From Planctomycetota bacterium (GTDB lineage: Bacteria; Planctomycetota; Phycisphaerae; Phycisphaerales; SM1A02): 33,449 nt of DNA. The number at the start of each line of letters is the position of its first letter. Positions within the stretch are counted from its first letter, which is position 1. Where the stretch lies: assembly GCA_026386795.1 (NCBI GenBank), contig JAPLMU010000015.1:1-33449 (forward strand), read 5' to 3'. Both the position numbers and the translations under genes were made by a program. This document shows, piece by piece, positions 16,647 to 24,947 of this stretch. Below the pieces are notes generated by a model. It made no database searches. It was not told where the DNA came from and saw only the letters and a program-made list of their open reading frames with translations.

Positions 16647-19121
16647 TCACTTGATGCGTCGATGCCAGACACGTCCGCCGACGGCGGGAATGGTGGTGCT
16701 AGTCAATCCATTGTCTGCGAATCCTGGTGTTCCGTAGGCATCTTGCCAACCTTCGCCGAGGGCTGCAAATGACACAGTAGCGGGGCGATCAGATGCATTC
16801 AATGCCACGAGCAACTCTTCGCCGTGCCCGCTGCGCACGAACGCCCAGACATCTTGCGCATCGTCAGTGAGGACTGTGCGGAACGTTCCCGTGCGCAACG
16901 CAGGGTGTGCGGCGCGCAACGCGATAATGGTGCGGTAGTAGTTGAGAAGCGCACTGTCGACGGTTTGTTGCGGATCTTCATAGGCCCCGAGGTCTTCCCA
17001 GACCATGGGCTTGCGATTGTTGGGATCGTTGGAGCCCCACATGCCCACTTCGTCGCCAAAGTAAATCATTGGCGCGCCAACATAAGTCATCTGCACAAGA
17101 GCCATCAAACGCTGCTTGGCGTAATCGGCTGCCGTTGGCTTGCTCGCGTCATAGGCGTCGCCTTCCTGCTCGCGGTTTTTCTGGTTGTAAACGCGGTCAG
17201 GATTCTTTGCCATGCTCGACACACGGTCGGTGTCATGACTGTCGAGCAAGTTCATCATTGCGTAAGTGCATTCGGCGGGGTAGGCCAGGCGCAACTCAGC
17301 GAGCGCGCCATCAAGTGCGGTGGGGGTGATCTTGTTCGTGCGGTCAATCACCCAACGCACGAGCGGCTTTGCGAATTCGTAATTCATCACTGCGTCAAAT
17401 GCCTCGCCATCGAGCCAGCGGTCAGCACGTTCCCAAATTTCACCGGAAATGTACGCATCAGGATTGATGCTGCGGACATGCTTGCACCATTCGTGCCAGA
17501 AGGGAAGCGGAACTTCGTTGGGAACATCGAGGCGCCATCCATCCACGCCGTCGCTTGGATCGCCGTCGCCATCAGGGTCCATCCAGCGACGAGTGATCTC
17601 AAAGAGATGCTTGCGAATGGATTCCGCTGCGAGCCCGTGCTCGGGATCCTTGCGGAATACCGGCAATTCGCTAAATCCCCACCATGCGGCGTACTTGAAT
17701 GGATCCCAACTCGTGATGTCAAACCAATTGGCAAACTTGCTGTCTTTCCCGTTGCGCTTCACATCTTGAAAGGCGGGATGATCGGTGCCGCAGTGATTGA
17801 ACACGCCATCGATGATGACGCGAAATCCAAGACCCTTGGCTTCACGGATGAAATCTAAGAATGCTTTATCAGTGGGCGTGAAGGACCAAGTCGCAACATC
17901 AAGAATGTCTTCCTTGGCGGCAGCGGGGGCGTAATCACCCTTGGTGCCGAAGTGCTCGTCTACATGGATGTAATTTGTCGTGTTGTATTTATGCGGGGTG
18001 CTCGCTTGGAACATCGGCATGAGATAGAGCGCATTTACACCGAGCGATCGCAAGTACGGGAGTTGGGAACGCAGCCCCGCGAGGTCACCACCACCAAAGC
18101 GACCAAAGACGAAGTGCTTGTAAAAAGTCTGGCCGTCGTTGCCTTCGGCGCCGACAGGTTTGTACCAGTCGTGCTTCCATGGGATGGTTCCGTTGGGATC
18201 ATTCGACGCGTCGCCGTTGCGGAAACGATCGACCATGACTTGGTACCAGACTGCATCCTTGGCCCACGCCGGCGTACGGAACGGCGAGGACGAAGCGGTA
18301 TCGAGGGAATAAATATTGGGATCGCTGACAGACAATTGACCATCCTTTGCTACAAACGTGTACGCGATTGTGTGTTTGCCCGTCAGGGGCAGCACGGAAT
18401 CCCAGATATCGAACGGCCCGCGAGTGCCCACAGGAGTCATCGCGAGGCGGCCGGTGGCGGCGGCTGACTTCCAATACATGTCCACCTGCTCCACATCGCC
18501 GCGGAGAGTGCGGGCGCGAACATGCCACTCGCTGGCGACCTGCTCGCGGTCAGCGGGGAGATTCGGGTTGTGACGGAACGCTGCGCCTTCCACCGCGCCG
18601 TCACCACGGTGAGCGAGCGAAGGGTCAAGCGCAACTTCGGGGCCGAGGTCAATGATGGAGTTCTTTCCGCCGTTGCCGTCGTCGACGTTGCGCGGGTTGG
18701 ACGGGTCAGTGATCCATCGCGTCCCATCCAGAATGAGTTTGTAGCGATGGGTGCCTGGGGGCACGTCGATCACTGCGGCGAAGCTGCCATCAGCGGCGCG
18801 TGTCATTGCCACGGCTTGGCCCTGCCAGCCGGTGAAGTCGCCAGCCACGGACGCCTTCTGCGCACCCGCGGCCCCAGTGATGGAGAGTGCAAATGTCACA
18901 CGCCATGTTCCATCGGCTTTCAGCTCTGCACGCATGCCGGCCGGGACGCGAGCATCCCCTTGCGTGCCGGACGCGCGCGCAGCAGGGAACGTGGGTGGAA
19001 AGGCATCATCACCTGCAACCGCACTTGCCACCAGACTCAACATCGTGCACGCGAGGGCTGCCGGAAGAATTGCTCCGAGAGTCACAGGTGCCGATCGTGT
19101 GGTTGCTATTCTTCGTTTCAT
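16647..19121 (-). CDS. Exported GH13 neopullulanase/cyclomaltodextrinase-like alpha-amylase
   Basis: This 824-residue protein has a signal peptide (basic MKRRIATTR, hydrophobic core, cut near SAVAGDD). A first E-set/CBM48-like domain at about residues 70-160 includes VAGDFTGWQGQ and GTHRYKLILDG. A second E-set domain at about 185-275 is of the kind that precedes the barrel in neopullulanases. The GH13 barrel then shows VWYQVMVDRFRNGD, IDGVFNH, WRLDVPNEV (nucleophile Asp532), ISGEIWE (acid/base Glu561) and LLDSHDTDR (Asp630), with a C-terminal beta domain. It probably trims maltodextrins in the periplasm before import. It is first in the reverse operon with malQ and glgP. ATG 19121 shares CATG with the divergent transporter start; ATG 19136 is an alternative. 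Neither has a clear Shine-Dalgarno. Confidence 0.9.
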   Translation of the reverse strand: MKRRIATTRSAPVTLGAILPAALACTMLSLVASAVAGDDAFPPTFPAARASGTQGDARVPAGMRAELKADGTWRVTFALSITGAAGAQKASVAGDFTGWQGQAVAMTRAADGSFAAVIDVPPGTHRYKLILDGTRWITDPSNPRNVDDGNGGKNSIIDLGPEVALDPSLAHRGDGAVEGAAFRHNPNLPADREQVASEWHVRARTLRGDVEQVDMYWKSAAATGRLAMTPVGTRGPFDIWDSVLPLTGKHTIAYTFVAKDGQLSVSDPNIYSLDTASSSPFRTPAWAKDAVWYQVMVDRFRNGDASNDPNGTIPWKHDWYKPVGAEGNDGQTFYKHFVFGRFGGGDLAGLRSQLPYLRSLGVNALYLMPMFQASTPHKYNTTNYIHVDEHFGTKGDYAPAAAKEDILDVATWSFTPTDKAFLDFIREAKGLGFRVIIDGVFNHCGTDHPAFQDVKRNGKDSKFANWFDITSWDPFKYAAWWGFSELPVFRKDPEHGLAAESIRKHLFEITRRWMDPDGDGDPSDGVDGWRLDVPNEVPLPFWHEWCKHVRSINPDAYISGEIWERADRWLDGEAFDAVMNYEFAKPLVRWVIDRTNKITPTALDGALAELRLAYPAECTYAMMNLLDSHDTDRVSSMAKNPDRVYNQKNREQEGDAYDASKPTAADYAKQRLMALVQMTYVGAPMIYFGDEVGMWGSNDPNNRKPMVWEDLGAYEDPQQTVDSALLNYYRTIIALRAAHPALRTGTFRTVLTDDAQDVWAFVRSGHGEELLVALNASDRPATVSFAALGEGWQDAYGTPGFADNGLTSTTIPAVGGRVWHRRIK
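19107..19112 (+). promoter_or_regulatory. TATTCT, putative -10 element of the transporter operon
   Basis: TATTCT ends 7 bases before ATG 19120, placing the transcript start at or next to the A of the start codon. It supports ATG 19120 over GTG 19141. It lies inside the first codons of the divergent amylase gene. Confidence 0.6.
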
Positions 19122-21528
19122 GGCGCGTGACGGCATCGCGGTGAATCTGCCAAGGATAGTTGCAAACACCGTGCGTTGGACGCTCGGGGTGGCCGCCATT
19201 GCACTGGTTCTTTGGGCATTTGCGCGCGTTAGTTGGCGCGAACTCGGCCGGGCGCGCGGCGAGACATCCGGCACCACACTCACGGTCCTGCACTGGTCAG
19301 GCGAAGGCGGACCGGAAGAGGACGACATTGTCGAGTCGAGCCTCCGCGCCTTTGAGGCTGCGAATCCGGGATTACATGTCAAACGCATCAACCCAGGGGA
19401 TGCTGGAAGTTTCTATACCAAACTGCAAACGATGATGGCCGCCGGCGAACCGCCGGACATCTTCTATGTGGGCAACGAGCGAATTCCGAGTTTCGCGGCT
19501 CTTGGGTTGATGGAACCACTCGACCGATTCGTGGAAGCAGACACCGCGTCAACTGCGCCGGGAGCACTGAAGATCGCTGATCTTTATCCGCAGGTGGTTG
19601 ATGCATTCCGCTACGACGGGAAAGTTGCTGGACACGGGACGCTGTGGGGAATTCCAAAGGACTTCACAACAGTCGGTTTTTATTACAACAAAGACCTGTT
19701 TCGGAAGGCGGGGGTACCGCTCCCCAAAGCAGATTGGACATGGGATGACTTCATCGCCACCGCTCGCGCCATCGGCGCCGCGAAAGATGATGCGGGCGAG
19801 CATTTCACTGGCGCTGAGTTTGTCACTTGGCCAGCCATGGTGCGCGCCTATCTATTCACTGAAGGCCGCGATGTGGTCGGCGCGACCTTCGACGACGTGA
19901 CCATTACTGAGCCGAAGGCCATGGCCGCACTCGAACGACTGCGCGCGTGGCGCCATGATGAAGAGCATGCGCTCACGAGTGGTCGCAGCAAAATCGCAAC
20001 GGGATCTGCGGTATTTAGCACTGGTCGCGTTGGAATGGCGGGACCGTTCGGACGTTGGGTTGTGCCTGAATACCGAAGAATTCAGGCCTTTGACTGGGAC
20101 TTTGCGCCGCTCCCGCGCGGCAGCGAACGGGCCAACATCATCCTCACGGTTTCGTGGAGCATTTCTGCGCAGTCGAAGCATAAGGATGACGCATGGAAGT
20201 TGGTGCGCTGGCTGACCAACGTCGAAGGTCAGAAGGCGCAGGCGCGTCTTGGATTGGCAATCCCATCAAATCGCGCGGCGGCCGAAAGCGATGCGTTCAT
20301 CGACAAACAGAAGCCAGAGAATGACCGGGGCTTTCTTGATGCGATTCCAACATCGAAGGTCATCAACTGGCCACCAAACGCGAAGTTCGAGCAACTGCTT
20401 GGAACCAACCTTGATGAAGGACTGAAGACTGGAAACAAGCCATTGCCTGAAGCTGTAGCGGCATTCGAGACGCTCTGGAAGCAGGAGCGCGAAAGCCCAC
20501 TCGGACGCGGCGGTTTCCCGGTCATGCCATGGCGCGTACTGACGACAACCATCATTGCAGTGACTATCGTTGGTGCGGCAGCCGTTCTACTCTGGTTCCG
20601 AAGGCGCCCCCTGCCCCGTCACGGGGCGCGAGAAGAACGCGCGGGGTTCCTGTTTGCGTCGCCTTGGATCATTGGATTTGCAGTGTTCATGGCATTCCCA
20701 GTGGTGCTCTCACTGCTACTTTCCTTCACGAGTTGGCGCGGACTCGCAACGCTTTCCGAAGCAAAGTGGGTGGGAATTGGCAATTACCAGCAATTGCTGC
20801 TTGAAGATTCGCGCTTCAAGACCAGCGTGGCGGTGACACTCTATTACGTACTTGTTGCGGTGCCACTTGGACAATTGCTGGCACTCGGCGCAGCACTCAT
20901 CATGAACCAGAAGGTGCGTGGCATTCCGTTCTTTCGTGCAGCGTGGTACTTGCCGAGCGTACTTGCGGGTGTCGGCGTTGCCGTGTTGTGGCGCTGGGTG
21001 TTCGATTCCGATGCGGGCTTGATGAACTCCATACTCGCGCCGATCCTCTCCCCATTCGGGCTCGCACCGCCACAATGGTTTGGCGCAGACGCCAAGATCT
21101 GGGGAGCACCCGCGTTTGCCATCATGAGCGCGTGGTTTGTTGGCGGATCAATGATGATTTACCTGGCGGGCTTACAAGGCATTCCGGATGAACTGAACGA
21201 AGCCGCCGAAGTGGATGGCGTTGGTCGAGTACGCCGCTTCATGGGAATCACACTGCCAATGCTTGGGCCCGTGATTCTCTTTAACGTGCTGATGGCGGTG
21301 ATCGGCAGCTTCCAGGTATTCACGCAGGCGTTTGTGATGACTGGCGGCGAGCCCGGCGACCTGACGCGCTTCTATGTGCTGTACCTGTACAACCAGGGCT
21401 TCGAGTACTACGAAATGGGCTACGCGTCGGCCATGGCGTGGATTCTTCTTGCGGTGGTGCTCGTGGTCACCGTGGTCATCCTGCGCTCGAGTGCGCGGCA
21501 CATCTACTACGAGGCGCTCAAGAAGTAA
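19120..21528 (+). CDS. Maltodextrin ABC transporter, fused solute-binding protein and MalF-type permease
   Basis: This 802-residue protein joins two subunits that are usually separate. Residues about 15-35 form an N-terminal membrane anchor (VRWTLGVAAIALVLWAFAR). Residues about 45-465 are a CUT1-family sugar-binding domain (TVLHWSGEGG, SFYTKLQTMMAAGEPPDIFY, YYNKDLFRKAGVPLPKADWT, TGRVGMAGPFGRWVVPE). A second membrane segment near residue 475 brings the chain back, and residues about 505-802 are a MalF-type permease with the EAA loop NEAAEVDGVGRVRRFMGITLP. The tethered binding domain would sit in the periplasm. The substrate is inferred from the neighbouring maltodextrin enzymes. The frame is open far upstream to 18751, but that part is the shadow of the amylase gene. 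MalE-MalF fusions are, to my recollection, known in Bdellovibrio. Confidence 0.9.
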   Translation: MARDGIAVNLPRIVANTVRWTLGVAAIALVLWAFARVSWRELGRARGETSGTTLTVLHWSGEGGPEEDDIVESSLRAFEAANPGLHVKRINPGDAGSFYTKLQTMMAAGEPPDIFYVGNERIPSFAALGLMEPLDRFVEADTASTAPGALKIADLYPQVVDAFRYDGKVAGHGTLWGIPKDFTTVGFYYNKDLFRKAGVPLPKADWTWDDFIATARAIGAAKDDAGEHFTGAEFVTWPAMVRAYLFTEGRDVVGATFDDVTITEPKAMAALERLRAWRHDEEHALTSGRSKIATGSAVFSTGRVGMAGPFGRWVVPEYRRIQAFDWDFAPLPRGSERANIILTVSWSISAQSKHKDDAWKLVRWLTNVEGQKAQARLGLAIPSNRAAAESDAFIDKQKPENDRGFLDAIPTSKVINWPPNAKFEQLLGTNLDEGLKTGNKPLPEAVAAFETLWKQERESPLGRGGFPVMPWRVLTTTIIAVTIVGAAAVLLWFRRRPLPRHGAREERAGFLFASPWIIGFAVFMAFPVVLSLLLSFTSWRGLATLSEAKWVGIGNYQQLLLEDSRFKTSVAVTLYYVLVAVPLGQLLALGAALIMNQKVRGIPFFRAAWYLPSVLAGVGVAVLWRWVFDSDAGLMNSILAPILSPFGLAPPQWFGADAKIWGAPAFAIMSAWFVGGSMMIYLAGLQGIPDELNEAAEVDGVGRVRRFMGITLPMLGPVILFNVLMAVIGSFQVFTQAFVMTGGEPGDLTRFYVLYLYNQGFEYYEMGYASAMAWILLAVVLVVTVVILRSSARHIYYEALKK

Positions 21529-21530
21529 TC

Positions 21531-22394
21531 ATGCGCAGTCGCACGGAAAAAACTCTGATTTACGCCTTGTTAGTGGCGGGAACTGTGACGTTCTTGTTCC
21601 CGCTGTGGTGGATGGTGGCGGTCAGTCTGAAGACGCCTGAAGCCGCGCAGGCAGCCACGGTGCGCGGCGGAATTGCCTCGCTCGTTCCAACTGATCCGCA
21701 GTGGCACAACTACCCCGATGCACTCATGCAGATGGGAAGCGTGCGTTGGACTGGGTTCTTAGACGCGCTGGCAAACAGTGTGGTTGTGACCATCTTGGCA
21801 ACCGCAGGTACGGCGCTCAGTTCAAGCCTAGTTGGCATGGCGTTTGCGCGCATGCGATTCCGCGGTAGTCGACCGATGTTCTTGGTGATGTTGGGCACCA
21901 TGATGTTGCCCGCGCAAGTCACCATGATTCCGCTCTTCATCTTGTTCCGGAACCTCGGGTGGATTGACACATTCCTTCCGCTGGTGGTGCCGGCGTTCTT
22001 TGGCAACGCATTCTTCATCTTTATGTATCGCCAGTTCATTGCGCAGATACCTGAAGCGCTTCTCGAAGCGGCACGGCTAGATGGTCAGGGGTGGTTTGGA
22101 ATCTGGTGGCATGTGATTCTGCCGCTGACCAGGCCAGTGACCGCAATCACTGCGGTCTTCACATTCATCTTTACATGGAACGACTTCCTTGCACCGCTCA
22201 TCTATCTACAGAGCGACGACCAGGCGACACTGAGCGTTGCGTTGAACTCGTTCCGAAATCAATACGGCGGCATCACCAAGGTGAACTTGCTGATGGCGGC
22301 GAGCCTGACCACCATGGTGCCGTGCATCTTGCTGTTCTTGGCTGCACAGAAGCAATTTATTGAAGGTCTTGGCAAGGGCGCGGTCAAGGGCTGA
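21531..22394 (+). CDS. malG: Maltodextrin ABC transporter permease, MalG type
   Basis: This 287-residue inner-membrane protein has about six membrane segments, starting with LIYALLVAGTVTFLFPLWWMVAVSL (residues 8-32, broken by no charged residue). The family's EAA cytoplasmic loop EALLEAARLDGQGWFGIWW, followed by HVILPLTRP, contacts the ATPase. The segment SLKTPEAAQA after the first helix and TFIFTWNDFLAPLIY near the C-terminus are typical of CUT1 MalG-type permeases. The ATG is two bases after the fused MalE-MalF stop, so the two halves of the channel are made from one transcript and probably by coupled translation. The frame is open upstream to 21438, but that part overlaps the previous gene and carries no conserved sequence. 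Confidence 0.92.
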   Translation: MRSRTEKTLIYALLVAGTVTFLFPLWWMVAVSLKTPEAAQAATVRGGIASLVPTDPQWHNYPDALMQMGSVRWTGFLDALANSVVVTILATAGTALSSSLVGMAFARMRFRGSRPMFLVMLGTMMLPAQVTMIPLFILFRNLGWIDTFLPLVVPAFFGNAFFIFMYRQFIAQIPEALLEAARLDGQGWFGIWWHVILPLTRPVTAITAVFTFIFTWNDFLAPLIYLQSDDQATLSVALNSFRNQYGGITKVNLLMAASLTTMVPCILLFLAAQKQFIEGLGKGAVKG

Positions 22395-22439
22395 CGCGCT
22401 TGCACCCGGCAAACGGCCGGCGATTTGCGAAGGAAACAC

Positions 22440-23606
22440 ATGGCGACGATCGAACTCAACCGCGTCTCGAAGACTTATACCGGCGATGTCCGCGCTGTCC
22501 GCGAGGCAACTCTTGCCTTCCGCGACGGCGAGTTCATTGTGCTTGTTGGTCCGTCCGGATGCGGCAAGAGCACGCTGCTGCGAATGATTGCAGGCCTCGA
22601 AGCGATCAGCGGCGGAACAGTGGCAATCGGCGGGCGCGTTGTGAATGAGTTGCCGCCGAAGGATCGCGATGTGGCCATGGTCTTTCAGAACTATGCGCTT
22701 TATCCGCACATGACGGTGGAGAAGAACATGGCGTTTGGTTTGCTACGACGCCGTAAGCACGGGGGCATTTCCAGTCTGCTCTTTCATAGAGCAGAGCGAC
22801 GCGCGGAGCTTGCTGCCATTGATCGCAAGGTGCTTGACACTGCACGCACACTTGGCATTGAGCCGTTACTTGCGCGCCTGCCGCGCGCGCTTTCGGGCGG
22901 TCAGCGACAACGCGTGGCGCTGGGGCGCGCTTTAGTACGCGAGCCGCAAGTATTCCTCTTTGATGAGCCGCTCTCAAATCTCGATGCGCGACTGCGCATT
23001 GAAATGCGCGCTGAGATTCGTGAATTGCACCGGCGCACCAAAGCGAGCATGGTGTATGTGACGCATGACCAAGAAGAGGCGATGACGCTTGCGGACCGGA
23101 TGGTGGTCATGAAATTCGGCGTGGTTCAACAATTCGGAACGCCCGGTGAGTGCTATGCGCGCCCCGCAAATCGATTTGTGGCTGGATTTGTAGGTACGCC
23201 AGTGATGAACTTCATTGAAGGTCGCATTGAGGGCGGCGCGTTCGTTGCCGCGGATATGCGCGTGACATTGCCGGCGGCAAGGTGGCCACGGATGCCCGCT
23301 GGACCTGCAACACTTGGCGTGCGACCTGACCAATTGCATGTGCTGCAGAGCGCGGATGCCGGGGCGAGCAGCACGGCCGCGGACGGCGCTTCAGTTGCAG
23401 CCACGGTGCGTTCCATCGAGCGACTCGGAGACCGTATGGATGTTGCTGTCATGATTGGCGGCACACGCATGACGGCGCGCATTGAGAATGACGATCGCCT
23501 TGTCGAGGGCGGATCGGTGTTGGTTCACATCGGACTTGGCGCCGCCCACCTCTTTGCCATTGGCGAAGATGGCGCACGACTCGGCGACGCGCATGATGCT
23601 GGGTGA
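22440..23606 (+). CDS. malK: Maltodextrin ABC transporter ATP-binding protein, MalK/MsmX type
   Basis: This 388-residue cytoplasmic ATPase would power the fused MalE-MalF/MalG channel. It has Walker A GPSGCGKST, Q-loop MVFQNYALYPHMTV, signature LSGGQRQR, Walker B VFLFDEPLSNLDA, switch VTHDQEEAM, and a C-terminal OB-type regulatory domain (about residues 255-388, with LGVRPDQL and LGAAHLFAIGEDG). The stretch between FGLLRRRK and AAIDRKVLDTA holds about 15 residues more than the usual MalK/UgpC family (HGGISSLLFHRAERRAEL). ATG 22440 follows AAGGAA (22430-22435) by four bases, a good Shine-Dalgarno; the upstream frame start at 22425 is less likely. It is the last gene of the operon and converges with the next gene across 23 bases. 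Confidence 0.93.
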   Translation: MATIELNRVSKTYTGDVRAVREATLAFRDGEFIVLVGPSGCGKSTLLRMIAGLEAISGGTVAIGGRVVNELPPKDRDVAMVFQNYALYPHMTVEKNMAFGLLRRRKHGGISSLLFHRAERRAELAAIDRKVLDTARTLGIEPLLARLPRALSGGQRQRVALGRALVREPQVFLFDEPLSNLDARLRIEMRAEIRELHRRTKASMVYVTHDQEEAMTLADRMVVMKFGVVQQFGTPGECYARPANRFVAGFVGTPVMNFIEGRIEGGAFVAADMRVTLPAARWPRMPAGPATLGVRPDQLHVLQSADAGASSTAADGASVAATVRSIERLGDRMDVAVMIGGTRMTARIENDDRLVEGGSVLVHIGLGAAHLFAIGEDGARLGDAHDAG

Positions 23607-23629
23607 TGGCAATCAGATGCTGTGACGGA

Positions 23630-24685
23630 TTAGCCGGGGCACTGACCCCACGCGCCGAGCAACTGACCGAGGTCAGCTCCGCTGACGATGCCGTCATGGT
23701 CAAGATCCGCTGCGCACGGTGGAGCGCACACGCCCCATGCACCAAGCAAGAGACCCAAGTCTGCACCGCTCACGATGTGATCGCCGTCAAGGTCCGCCGG
23801 GCACGGATTCGGCGGAGTACCGCCACCGATGAGGAAGAACTGATCTCCGGGAATGACTGAGAGGTCAATGAGACGCGGTTCACCAAGATTCCCGTACCCC
23901 GCTGGCAGAGGCGAAATGAACTGGTTGGACGCATAGTCATGACTGCCGCCGTTAATAAATGCGCAGACTTTGATCGGACTCGTACCGTCCCATCCGAGTA
24001 CTGAGGTCGGGATGCGAACTTCGATACCAGTAACAACGCCCGCGCCGGTTGAACTGCCCGATGGGTTGCCGTCAACGCCGGCGATGTTGCTGTTATTGAT
24101 TGCTGCCTGAATGCCATTGGCCGCGTTGATCTGAATCACACCAGTGGTGGGATCGGTCACACTGTTGCCGATGTATTCGCCAACGCCGCCGCCATTTGTC
24201 AGCATCTGAGCATAGTTCGCGTAGAGCGTGTACGGGGCGTTGCCGCCGGTGCATGTGAAGTAAAAGTCTGAAGCAAACCCAGTATCAAACCTGAGACCGG
24301 GGATCGCGTTGACCGGGTCTGCACCCATGCGGTTGAGACCGTTGAAATCAACGTCCGGATTATCGTTGCGAATTTGATTCTGTCCAGCCGCTGCCTTGCA
24401 GTCGATGAAGAGCTCGAACTTATTGAAGTTGCTCTGCATGTTGCCGGCGAACGTCAGGTAGAGGTAGCCACCCACCGCATCGAGCTTGGCGAATACGCCA
24501 TCAAGTTCACTGCCGTTGCAGGTGCCTTTCAGACCGTCACTGCTATCACCGAAACCCGTACCGACCGACTGAATGACCGCCGCTGCGCCGTAGGCCGCTT
24601 CGGCGGTCCCATCAACCGCAATCTGGGCGAATGCGGATGCGCTCAACAACAGGGCCGATGATGCAACGAAGGAGTGGTTCTTCAT
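23630..24685 (-). CDS. Secreted protein with C-terminal dockerin-like repeats
   Basis: This 351-residue protein has a signal peptide (MKNHSFVASSALLLSASAFAQ), then IAVDGTAEAAYGAAAVIQS, a start often seen in planctomycete secreted proteins and resembling the first strand of DOMON/CBM9-like beta sandwiches. The middle (YLYLTFAGNMQ, FELFIDCKAA, YTLYANYAQML, VTGIEVRIPTSVLGWDG) fits a beta-sandwich. A C-terminal pair of dockerin-like repeats (DLDGDHIVSGADLG, DLDHDGIVSGADLG, each before LLGAWG) matches those of the other secreted proteins here. Substrate and role are unknown. It has its own promoter about 90-115 bases upstream and no clear Shine-Dalgarno at ATG 24685. It converges with malK, without a recognisable hairpin between them. 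Confidence 0.83.
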   Translation of the reverse strand: MKNHSFVASSALLLSASAFAQIAVDGTAEAAYGAAAVIQSVGTGFGDSSDGLKGTCNGSELDGVFAKLDAVGGYLYLTFAGNMQSNFNKFELFIDCKAAAGQNQIRNDNPDVDFNGLNRMGADPVNAIPGLRFDTGFASDFYFTCTGGNAPYTLYANYAQMLTNGGGVGEYIGNSVTDPTTGVIQINAANGIQAAINNSNIAGVDGNPSGSSTGAGVVTGIEVRIPTSVLGWDGTSPIKVCAFINGGSHDYASNQFISPLPAGYGNLGEPRLIDLSVIPGDQFFLIGGGTPPNPCPADLDGDHIVSGADLGLLLGAWGVCAPPCAADLDHDGIVSGADLGQLLGAWGQCPG

Positions 24686-24772
24686 GTCTGGATGGTTTCT
24701 GCTGGGGTGACTGCGACCCTGGAGCGGGCGGCGTGAATGGAATCTGCTCAGACAACTTGCCCGGGCACTATG

Positions 24773-24801
24773 AATGTAGGGGCAACACGCAATAAGTCCA
24801 A
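24773..24801 (-). promoter_or_regulatory. Putative promoter of the reverse dockerin-repeat gene
   Basis: Reading the reverse strand, TTGGAC (24801-24796) is separated by 17 bases from TACATT (24778-24773). The leader would be about 80 bases. The rest of the 24686-24947 gap shows nothing else except the -10-like TATCCT before truA. Confidence 0.5.
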
Positions 24802-24935
24802 CCCTTGTTCGCTAACGATCTCAATTCGCACTCGCTAAAGAGCACATATTTTCCGGACTGAAGGTCGTGAATTACCTACTTACTGAACGCGCGGTCCATT
24901 CAAAGCCGATAACAACCACCCCGCGCCTTCCCACC

Positions 24936-24941
24936 TATCCT
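24936..24941 (+). promoter_or_regulatory. TATCCT, putative -10 element of truA
   Basis: TATCCT ends 6 bases before ATG 24948, which fits a leaderless transcript and supports that start. Confidence 0.55.
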
Positions 24942-24947
24942 GCTGCC

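Noticed and set aside
18751-19119. Upstream extension of the MalE-MalF fusion frame
   Set aside because: This stretch is antisense to the signal peptide and first E-set domain of the amylase. The -10-like TATTCT and the membrane anchor fit ATG 19120.
19122-19391. Upstream extension of the amylase frame
   Set aside because: It is antisense to the sugar-binding domain and would place about 90 residues before a clear signal peptide.
24867-24947. 27-residue N-terminal extension of TruA
   Set aside because: TruA proteins start at the position of ATG 24948, and the extension covers the likely promoter.
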